Below are positions 8,320 to 15,576 of a stretch of DNA of 32,708 bases, one piece after another. The stretch is from Acidobacteriaceae bacterium (lineage in GTDB: Bacteria > Acidobacteriota > Terriglobia > Terriglobales > Acidobacteriaceae). Position 1 is the first letter of the stretch. Each line of letters starts with the position of its first letter. A program made the position numbers and the translations under genes. Under the pieces are notes generated by a model that was given only the letters and a program-made list of their open reading frames with translations, was not told the DNA's origin and ran no database searches. The stretch spans positions 8,421 through 41,128 of the forward strand of contig PKXU01000163.1 in NCBI GenBank assembly GCA_003132445.1, read 5' to 3'.

Positions 8320-10071
8320 TCACGTCTCGAGTCGGAATCTCGTCTCCGCCAATGCATAGAGTCTGCGCCATACCAGTCGATTGATGGTCACCACTGTGGC
8401 GGCCATCATTACCGTTGCAACCAACAGCAACTTGGAATTGCTCTCGTCGCTAGCCTGAGAAATAATTGCTCCCAGTCCGACCGTGGTGTAGATGTGGCCT
8501 TTGAAATGGAAATATTCCGCGACAATGCTTGCATTCCAAGCCCCGCCCGACGCCGTCACCATCCCCGTGACAAGATATGGAAAAATGCCCGGAAGAATCA
8601 GCTTTTTCCAGCGCTGAATCCCCTGCATGCGAAAGACGGAGCAGCACTCCTTTAGATCTGTGGGGATCGCGATTGCCCCCGCAATCACATTGAAAAGTAT
8701 GTACCACTGCGTCCCTAACAGCAGAAGCACAATCGATCCCACGCCCAGTCCGCCGCCTATTCGAATTAGCAATAAGAGCACAACTGGAAATAGGGCGGTC
8801 GCGGGAACCGATGCAGCGATCTGCGCCAGCGGCTGCGCGATCCGCGCCAGCCGGGGATTGAAGCCGATGGCTACGCCCGCAGGAATGGTCCACAAGGCTC
8901 CAATCAACAACGTAAGATTCACGCGCAGAAAAGTAGCGGCCAAGCCAATGCCGGTTTGCTGCAATTCCGTTTTGTGTAGGCCGGTCAGGATCATCACGAC
9001 GCGCACCACTCCATAGCTGATCCCCGCCAGCAAAAGCATCACGAGCAACCGCATAAGCCAAATTTTCCAGGGGCTGCGCGGTTCAGCGTCATTGCTTGGT
9101 TGCTTGTGCGCAAAGTGCAGCATGAGTCGCTCGGCGAGCGGGCGCACAGTTTTTTTGCGAATCTGCGACAGACCGCGCGAATGTCGAATCAGGTCGAGCA
9201 CCCATGAGCGCGGAGCGTCGCTGCTCTCCACTTGCTCGACCTTAAATTTTTCTGCCCACGCAATCACGGGTCGCCAAACGAATTGATCCAGCAGCACGAT
9301 CACGGCGATCATGGTGGCGACTCCCCACAGGATGGATCGTGTGTCCCCCGCACCGGCCGCAGTTTGCAGATACGAACCCAACCCGGGCAGGCGGAAGTCG
9401 CGCGAACCGAGCACGAACATCTCGCAGGCCATCAGGAAAAACCAGCCGCCCGCCACCGACATCATCGAGTTCCACACCAGCCCTATTGCGGAGAATGGCA
9501 GTTCCATTTCGATGAAGCGCTGCCACCAACTGAAACGGTAAACTTTGGCCGCTTCGCGCATCTCATTGGGGATACTCTTCAGCGAAGCGTAAAAGCTGAA
9601 CGCCATGTTCCATACCTGCCCGGTGAAAATCAGCAAGATCGCGCCAGCTTCTACTCCCAGCTGTCTCCCAGGAAACAACGCAACCATGGCGAGCATCACC
9701 GTAGGCAAAAAGCTGAGCACTGGGATTGATTGCAACACATCTAGTAATGGAATCATGAACCGCTCTGCCCGCGGGTTGTAGGCGGCCACGTATCCGTAGA
9801 CCAGCGTAAAGGCAAGGCTCAACAAATACGCAATCGTGATGCGCAGCAGAGAATATCCCGCGTAGGGCACCAGTGCCAGCGGACTCCGCGATATTTCCAC
9901 TTGCGGAGTGAACGGACCCAGCCAACTTCGCCCCACCACGAGCACGCCATAAAATAATGCGATCCCCGCCCCGAACATAACCAAGTCGGGCAAGTATGAA
10001 ATCTCAAGGCCAGGCAATTGCGCCCAGATTCGATAGGCCGAAAATCCGCGCATGCTGGTTAATTTCTTCAT
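8320..10071 (-). CDS. ABC importer permease with two fused permease domains
   Basis: An inner-membrane subunit of the nitrate/sulfonate/taurine type. At 583 residues it is about twice the usual permease length because it carries two complete domains: one at about 70-265 (coupling loop around EAAKVYRFSWWQRFIEMELP) and one at about 380-565 (loop ECCSVFRMQGIQRWKKLILP). A single polypeptide therefore probably replaces the usual homo- or heterodimer. A charged linker (residues 270-325) joins them. The start used is ATG 10071; ATG 10053 is an alternative and neither has a good ribosome site. The ATPase gene lies 28 bases upstream on the same strand. No substrate-binding protein is encoded nearby, so the substrate is open. 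Confidence 0.88.
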   Translation of the reverse strand: MKKLTSMRGFSAYRIWAQLPGLEISYLPDLVMFGAGIALFYGVLVVGRSWLGPFTPQVEISRSPLALVPYAGYSLLRITIAYLLSLAFTLVYGYVAAYNPRAERFMIPLLDVLQSIPVLSFLPTVMLAMVALFPGRQLGVEAGAILLIFTGQVWNMAFSFYASLKSIPNEMREAAKVYRFSWWQRFIEMELPFSAIGLVWNSMMSVAGGWFFLMACEMFVLGSRDFRLPGLGSYLQTAAGAGDTRSILWGVATMIAVIVLLDQFVWRPVIAWAEKFKVEQVESSDAPRSWVLDLIRHSRGLSQIRKKTVRPLAERLMLHFAHKQPSNDAEPRSPWKIWLMRLLVMLLLAGISYGVVRVVMILTGLHKTELQQTGIGLAATFLRVNLTLLIGALWTIPAGVAIGFNPRLARIAQPLAQIAASVPATALFPVVLLLLIRIGGGLGVGSIVLLLLGTQWYILFNVIAGAIAIPTDLKECCSVFRMQGIQRWKKLILPGIFPYLVTGMVTASGGAWNASIVAEYFHFKGHIYTTVGLGAIISQASDESNSKLLLVATVMMAATVVTINRLVWRRLYALAETRFRLET

Positions 10072-10099
10072 GAAACTACGGTTCCATCGCAGCCGTTGT

Positions 10100-11545
10100 T
10101 CAAGATTTTGGGGCTGAGTTCTGAGTTGGCGTGTCGATCACAGGTGTCGCGGATGACTGCGATGGCGCTGAAGATTCAGCTAGAACCAGGCGCCCCTGGT
10201 CGCGGTCATAATCAAATATTTCCGCGTACCGGCCCCAATTCATTGCAGTTTCGAACTGGCGTTGCACTTCATCTTCGGCAAAGTGTTCGTCGAGAATGTC
10301 GTGAAAAAACTCGTCGGCGATGGAATGGTCGGTCTTGCGTTTCAATACGCTGTCGATTTGTTTCAGGATGGTGATATGTTCGAGCGCAGCCTGCCGGAAC
10401 AAAACTTTGCGCTGCTGAATGTCGGCTTCGGCAAAAGCTACGCCCTGCGGCGTAATCTGCATGTCTCCCTCTTTCAGCCATGCAAAACCCAGCACCACGC
10501 ACGCCTCCAAAATCGGAAGCAAATCCTCAACATCCATCACCAGTTCCTCGGCAAGGCGAAACAAGTCTTCGCGTCCGCCATGGTCATGCAACAATTCCAG
10601 CAGGCCGGCGATGCCTCCCACGCGGGCGTGCGGCAGCATCTGATATTTCGTCGTGCGGAGGGGCCCTTCCTGCTTTTTCAACGCATCTCTCGTTAGTCCT
10701 CCGGTCGGCAGAATGATTTCCGCCGTGGTTTCGGCGTCGGGCAAAGCATGTTCAACTTCCGGTTCAGTCATCACCTTGTAGATGTAATCCACCAACTCCA
10801 CAAAGCGCGCAGACTTGCGATCCCGCGGATGCTTTAGCCGGATGTTGAAATCCGACCGAATGCGCGCCGGATTCCTGCCCAGCACCATTACCCGGTCGGC
10901 GAGCATCACCGCCTCTTCGATATTGTGCGTGACAATGAAAATGGCGCTGGCTGGCATCTTCTTAGTTAGCCAGAGTTCTAACAGTTCGCCTCTCAGGTTT
11001 TCCGCGGTAAGAACGTCGAGCGCGGAGAAAGGTTCGTCCATGAACAACACTTCGGGTTCCACCACGAGAGCGCGAGCAAATCCCACACGCTGCTTCATGC
11101 CGCCGGAAAGTTCTTTGGGATACGCCGTTTCGAAGCCATCGAGACCAACCGTATCCAGCGTGCGCAGAGCCCGTTTGCGCCGTTCAACGGCGGGTACTCC
11201 CTTCGCTTCCAAAGGAGCTTCTACATTGTCCAACACGGTCAGCCACGGAAAGAGCGCGAAACTCTGAAAAACAATGGCCACGTTGGGCATTTGGCCATCC
11301 AGGGGCTTGCCATGCCATAAAAGCGTTCCTGACGACGGATGCGAAAGCCCGGTCAATATTCTCAGCAGTGTGGATTTCCCGCAACCTGACGGCCCCAGCA
11401 ACGCAACGATCTTCCCAGGTTCGATGGACAGATTCGTGAGTCCCACAACCTGAATACGAGTTCCGTCCGCCTGTGGGTACGATTTTTCCACCCCCACAGC
11501 TTCAATAATTGCTTCAGTTGTCGAGTTGCCTGCCGCTTCGTTCAC
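10100..11545 (-). CDS. ABC importer ATPase with C-terminal AAA-associated domain
   Basis: Energises the fused permease encoded next to it. The ATPase core shows Walker A GPSGCGKST, the Q-loop in VFQSFALFPW, signature LSGGMKQRVGFARAL, Walker B EVLFMDEPFSALD and the switch histidine in VTHNIEEA. After about residue 290 comes an extra domain of about 150 residues (HARVGGIAGLLELLHDHGG, then EELVMDVEDLLPILEAC) that matches the AAA-associated C-terminal domain known from some nitrate/sulfonate-type ATPases and looks like a winged-helix regulatory part. GTG 11545 is chosen because GGGAG and AGGAGG lie just before it; the earlier GTG at 11572 would place that site inside the gene. Confidence 0.9.
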   Translation of the reverse strand: MNEAAGNSTTEAIIEAVGVEKSYPQADGTRIQVVGLTNLSIEPGKIVALLGPSGCGKSTLLRILTGLSHPSSGTLLWHGKPLDGQMPNVAIVFQSFALFPWLTVLDNVEAPLEAKGVPAVERRKRALRTLDTVGLDGFETAYPKELSGGMKQRVGFARALVVEPEVLFMDEPFSALDVLTAENLRGELLELWLTKKMPASAIFIVTHNIEEAVMLADRVMVLGRNPARIRSDFNIRLKHPRDRKSARFVELVDYIYKVMTEPEVEHALPDAETTAEIILPTGGLTRDALKKQEGPLRTTKYQMLPHARVGGIAGLLELLHDHGGREDLFRLAEELVMDVEDLLPILEACVVLGFAWLKEGDMQITPQGVAFAEADIQQRKVLFRQAALEHITILKQIDSVLKRKTDHSIADEFFHDILDEHFAEDEVQRQFETAMNWGRYAEIFDYDRDQGRLVLAESSAPSQSSATPVIDTPTQNSAPKS

Positions 11546-11731
11546 ACTAGTACTCCCGTACCTCCTATACACGAACTGCGCGGAAGCGCAAAATTCAATG
11601 GCTGTAACATTGGGTTCACAATTTGGGGTTGATCACGCTTTCGGTCTCTTGCAGACTGCGAGCCTTGTTTGGATGAAATGAGGTCCGGCTAAAATCGAGG
11701 TCGAAATTCGCAAAAAAGCTTATGGGAAAGG

Positions 11732-13273
11732 TTAAGCGGCAAAACGCTCGTCCGCCAGCGCGACGAAAGGCTTGGGAAGGCGATCGCTCAATTCGGCGAG
11801 ATGGGCCAATTTCGCCGCCAGTTCACTTTTGATTTGTTGCGGGTCGAATCGCCAGCGCCAGTTACCGCCATTCTGACTGGGAGTGTTCATCCGTCCCTCG
11901 CTGCCAAGCCCCAGCACATCCTGGAGCGGAATAATACACAAACAGGCCGCTGAGCACTGTGCCGCGCGAATGAAAGCCCAATGGATGCCGTCGTCGCAAC
12001 GTCCCACATAGGCCTCGGCGTTGCGGCGCTCGTCTTTTGTTGCTCCAGATTGCCACCAACCCGCAACGGTGTCGTTGTCGTGCGTGCCGGTGTAAATGAC
12101 TTTGCCCGCCGCGCGATGCGGCAGATACATGTGAGCACCTTCATCCCCGAAACCGAACTGCAACACGGCCATGCCGGGAATCTTCAACCTCTCTCGCAGC
12201 GCATGCACTTCAGGAGTGATATAGCCGAGATCCTCCGCGAAAAACGGCAAGCCGCCCAATTCCTCGCGAAGCTTCAGAAATAGATCGTCGCGCGGTCCGT
12301 CAACCCAGCGGCCGTTCACGGCCGTTTCCTCGCCAGCGGGAATCTCCCAGAACTGATCGAATCCGCGGAAGTGATCCAGCCGGATGTAGTCACAATTTTC
12401 GGTCGCCCAACGCAAACGTTGCACCCACCATCGATAGCCGCGTTCTTTCATTACGTCCCACCGATAAAGCGGATTTCCCCAGCGCTGTCCCGTCTTGCTG
12501 AAAAAGTCGGGAGGAACTCCCGCCACGACTTCCGGTTCCAGATCTTCCTTCAACCGGAACAATTCCCGGTTGCGCCATACATCGGCACTGTCATAGTTCA
12601 TAAAGATCGCGACATCACCCACCACGCGGATTTTCCGCTCCGAACAATAGCGCCGCAATGCACGCCACTGTTCATAAAACGCGAACTGCAGCGCGCTTCG
12701 AATCCGCATATCGTCTTCTAGTTCCTGGCGAACTTGGTCCAAAGCAGCAGGCTCGCGATACGCGAGATCATGCGGCCAGTGATTCCAGCTTTTCAACTTC
12801 TGTTGAGCTCGGAGGGCGTCAAAGAGAACGAAGTCGTCCAGCCACCAGGCATTTTCTTTCTTGAAAACCTCAAACCGCCGCAACCCGTCGCCTGAAGCCG
12901 AGCGCAGGAAGTTCCGTGCCGCCTCAAACAAGAGAGGCATTTTCTGAGCGAAAACCTGATCGTATTCAACCGCACCAAAAACGGGCGCGGCTTCTCGATA
13001 ACTGGAATCGAGTTTCGTAGGATCGATCCAGCCATATTCGGCAAGGCGCTCCAAGCTGATCAATAAAGGATTTCCGGCGAAGGCGGATGTCGAAGAATAG
13101 GGCGAATTGCCATAGCCGAGCGGCCCCAGCGGCAAAACCTGCCAGAGACCCTGGCGGGCGGAGACAAGAAAATCCACGAATCGGTAGGCGGCCGGCCCCA
13201 AATCGCCAATACCGCCGCGTGAGGGCAACGACGTGGGATGCAACAGTAGACCTGCGGCGCGCGGAAAGGGCAT
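11732..13273 (-). CDS. malQ: 4-alpha-glucanotransferase (amylomaltase, GH77)
   Basis: Transfers alpha-1,4-glucan chains between maltodextrins in the cytoplasm, as part of glycogen or maltodextrin metabolism. The 513-residue protein starts with the typical AAGLLLHPTSLPSRGGIGDLG. The catalytic nucleophile is Asp300 in IRLDHFRGF, the acid/base Glu347 in FAEDLGYI, and Asp399 in GTHDNDT stabilises the transition state. The family sequence GNSPYSSTSAFAGNP (55-69) is present. The start lies 10 bases after the ppiD-like stop, so the two genes form one minus-strand operon, an odd pairing of periplasmic folding and sugar metabolism. Confidence 0.96.
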   Translation of the reverse strand: MPFPRAAGLLLHPTSLPSRGGIGDLGPAAYRFVDFLVSARQGLWQVLPLGPLGYGNSPYSSTSAFAGNPLLISLERLAEYGWIDPTKLDSSYREAAPVFGAVEYDQVFAQKMPLLFEAARNFLRSASGDGLRRFEVFKKENAWWLDDFVLFDALRAQQKLKSWNHWPHDLAYREPAALDQVRQELEDDMRIRSALQFAFYEQWRALRRYCSERKIRVVGDVAIFMNYDSADVWRNRELFRLKEDLEPEVVAGVPPDFFSKTGQRWGNPLYRWDVMKERGYRWWVQRLRWATENCDYIRLDHFRGFDQFWEIPAGEETAVNGRWVDGPRDDLFLKLREELGGLPFFAEDLGYITPEVHALRERLKIPGMAVLQFGFGDEGAHMYLPHRAAGKVIYTGTHDNDTVAGWWQSGATKDERRNAEAYVGRCDDGIHWAFIRAAQCSAACLCIIPLQDVLGLGSEGRMNTPSQNGGNWRWRFDPQQIKSELAAKLAHLAELSDRLPKPFVALADERFAA

Positions 13274-13283
13274 GGCAGCGCTG

Positions 13284-15278
13284 CTACATTCCTTCCTCGC
13301 TGCCGCTTCGACTCAACGCTTTGATCTCTTCCTCGTTTCTCTTGATCTTGCCCGATCTTGTCATCTCGTCGACAAGGCTGGAAACGAAAAGCCCAAATGT
13401 TTCCTGCTGTTTCTGCAACAGCAGTTGATCGCGGATCTGATCTCGCTTGGCGGCATACTCAGCTTCCGACGGCTTCTGGTCTTCGAGTACCTGAAGCACC
13501 ACAGCGTTCGACCCACTGTTGATTGGACCGCTGATCTCGCCTTGCTTCAACGTGAACGCCACTGCGGCTTGCCCAGACATCGAGCCGACATCAGGCACCT
13601 GTCCGTCGGGCAAAACAAAATCGCTGGCCTTCATGGTCGCGCCCAGTTCTTTCGCAGCGCGCTTCAGATCGTGCTCAGCCTTGGCGCGATCCGATAATTC
13701 CTGCGCTTTCTGCGACAGCAACGTTGAAGAGCGCTCGTTCTTGAATTCCTCTTCGACGCGACTGCGAATCTCTTCAAACGTAGGGGTCGCGGCCGGTTTT
13801 GTTCCCAACAATTGAAACACCACGATGCCTTGTGATGCTGGAGCCACATCTGGCGGCGACTTTTCCTGCTCGCTAAACACTGCATCCATAAATTGCGTCG
13901 CCGGCCCCAGACCCGGCAACACATCTTTACGCGAGAAGTAATCGGAAGTGATCACCGGTACTTTCTGTGCCGCTGCCGCTGCGTCCAAACCCTCGGCCCG
14001 AGCTTGTTTCAGCAGACCGTCCGCCTTCTGCTGCGCGATCTGCTGCCCCTTCTGATGTTTGATGACCGGTTCGATCTCGGCCTTCACTTCGTCCATTGTC
14101 TTCATATGCGCTTCCTGCTTATCGTCCACGCGGATGATGTGAAAGCCATAACTGCTCTTTACCAGGTCGCTGATCTGGCCCTTCGGCAGCGAGAACGCAA
14201 CTTTCTCAAACTCCGGCACCGTCTGCCCTCTGCCAATCCAGCCGAGCGAACCACCCTGTTTCGCGCTGCCCGGATCTTCGGAATATTTTTGCGCCAGATC
14301 TTCTAGCTTGGCCCCATTCTTCAACTGCTTCAGCAAATCTTCGGCTCTGTGTTGCGCCTCAGCTACACCTTTTTCATCCACCTTGCCATCGGGCCCTGGC
14401 AGCGGCGTTTTGATGAGGATATGACTGACTTTCACTTGCTCGGGCACTCGATACTGCTCGCGGTGCTGATCGTAATAAGTTCGCAAATCCTCCGGAGTCA
14501 CCTGCACATCGGCCGCGGCCTTACCGGTTTCAATGAGCGCGTACTTGACTTTGCGCTTCTCTGGAATGGAGTTGGCATAACTTGCTTTGTGGCTCTCGTA
14601 AAACGCCTTCAATTCTTCGTCCGTCGGGTGCAGGCCTTTCCGTATGTCATCCTGTTTCAAAACTGCATAGTCGAATTTGACCTTCGAATTCTCTTTGATG
14701 AACTGTTCGTGGACTTCAGCATCGCTCACGCTGGTGCTTCCGGCAATAAGCGCCTGCAGCTTGGTTAGCAAAATATCGTGGCCGACTTCCTGTTCGAACT
14801 TCATGGGCGTCAGATCCGCCCTTTGCAACATGTCCTCGTACTCAGCCTGGCCGATAAAGTTGCCGCCGGGGAAAAACGTGGCTGCGTAACGTCCATGCTG
14901 CAGCTCGTCCTTCACCTCCTCCGGCGTTACGCGCAGCCCCATCCGGCCGGCCTCAGTGAGCAAAGCTTGGCGGTTGATCATTTGGTCGACCGCCCGCACC
15001 GTTTCCTGCTGAATCAGAAAGGGCATGAGCTTCGATGCCATCTCGCCATAACGCTGCGCATCCTGCTGCGCCATCTGGCGTGCGGTTTGGCGTATTTCAT
15101 CAGCGCTGATATCGGACCCATTCACCTTCGCGACCACACCCTTGCCCGGTTGGCCCGTCAGTTCATCGGTCAAGCCACCAGGAATGAATGCAATTACCAT
15201 GGCGCCGCAAATCACGAGCAGGATGCCGCTCAGAATGATCTTCTTGGTGGGCCCCTGCGTCTGCAAAAATCGAATCAT
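13284..15278 (-). CDS. PpiD/SurA-like peptidyl-prolyl isomerase, membrane-anchored
   Basis: A periplasmic folding factor anchored by one N-terminal membrane segment (about residues 14-33), without cleavage motif. A SurA/PpiD-type N-terminal domain follows (VVAKVNGSDISADEIRQTAR at about 48-67). A parvulin-type rotamase domain lies at about 283-385, with VSHILIKTP, KYSEDPGSAKQGGSLGWIGRG-like core and SSYGFHIIRVDD. A second, degenerate parvulin-like part probably occupies the C-terminal half. At 664 residues it is in the range of PpiD. ATG 15278 has a GGAG-type site. The -10 box TATAAT is about 40 bases upstream. MalQ is the next gene in the operon. Confidence 0.87.
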   Translation of the reverse strand: MIRFLQTQGPTKKIILSGILLVICGAMVIAFIPGGLTDELTGQPGKGVVAKVNGSDISADEIRQTARQMAQQDAQRYGEMASKLMPFLIQQETVRAVDQMINRQALLTEAGRMGLRVTPEEVKDELQHGRYAATFFPGGNFIGQAEYEDMLQRADLTPMKFEQEVGHDILLTKLQALIAGSTSVSDAEVHEQFIKENSKVKFDYAVLKQDDIRKGLHPTDEELKAFYESHKASYANSIPEKRKVKYALIETGKAAADVQVTPEDLRTYYDQHREQYRVPEQVKVSHILIKTPLPGPDGKVDEKGVAEAQHRAEDLLKQLKNGAKLEDLAQKYSEDPGSAKQGGSLGWIGRGQTVPEFEKVAFSLPKGQISDLVKSSYGFHIIRVDDKQEAHMKTMDEVKAEIEPVIKHQKGQQIAQQKADGLLKQARAEGLDAAAAAQKVPVITSDYFSRKDVLPGLGPATQFMDAVFSEQEKSPPDVAPASQGIVVFQLLGTKPAATPTFEEIRSRVEEEFKNERSSTLLSQKAQELSDRAKAEHDLKRAAKELGATMKASDFVLPDGQVPDVGSMSGQAAVAFTLKQGEISGPINSGSNAVVLQVLEDQKPSEAEYAAKRDQIRDQLLLQKQQETFGLFVSSLVDEMTRSGKIKRNEEEIKALSRSGSEEGM

Positions 15279-15316
15279 CTTCTTTCACTCCACAAATGTT
15301 GTAAGCCGGGTTTTTA

Positions 15317-15322
15317 ATTATA
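15317..15322 (-). promoter_or_regulatory. Candidate -10 box of the ppiD-malQ operon
   Basis: Read on the minus strand this is TATAAT in an AT-rich stretch. It would give a leader of about 30 bases before ATG 15278. TTGTCA lies upstream but with a spacer of only 14 bases, so the -35 is not convincing. Confidence 0.45.
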
Positions 15323-15358
15323 AACCAGTCCCACCATGACAATTCTGATGTAGGAAAT

Positions 15359-15400
15359 GTGGGGACAGCTGCCCTCGGCTGTCCGTTGGGCGCAGCCCGA
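15359..15400. repeat. Double-hairpin intergenic repeat, copy 2
   Basis: GGACAGC (15363-15369) pairs with GCTGTCC (15378-15384). It is followed by TTGGGC-GCA-GCCCGA (15386-15400). The order of the two hairpins and the GCA loop of the second are the same as at 5522-5561. This copy lies between the divergent ppiD-like and GH2 genes, so here it cannot be a simple terminator. Confidence 0.75.
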
Positions 15401-15481
15401 CGCCTTGGCAGGGAGCGCCTGCAAACTAAGCACCACCGATCACCCTCGCACGAGAGTGTTCCCACCCACGAAAATCCGCTA

Positions 15482-15510
15482 TTGAAACGTATTAATATAA
15501 ATGTTATCCA
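15482..15510 (+). promoter_or_regulatory. Candidate promoter of the GH2 gene
   Basis: TTGAAA (15482-15487) and TATCCA (15505-15510) are 17 bases apart in the most AT-rich part of the intergenic region. The -10 match is moderate. It would give a leader of about 60 bases. Confidence 0.35.
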
Positions 15511-15576
15511 TTCTTCGGAGACATTTGTTCGCACTAGTCTCCCGACAAATCACCAACTGCAATGAACAGGAGCAAC

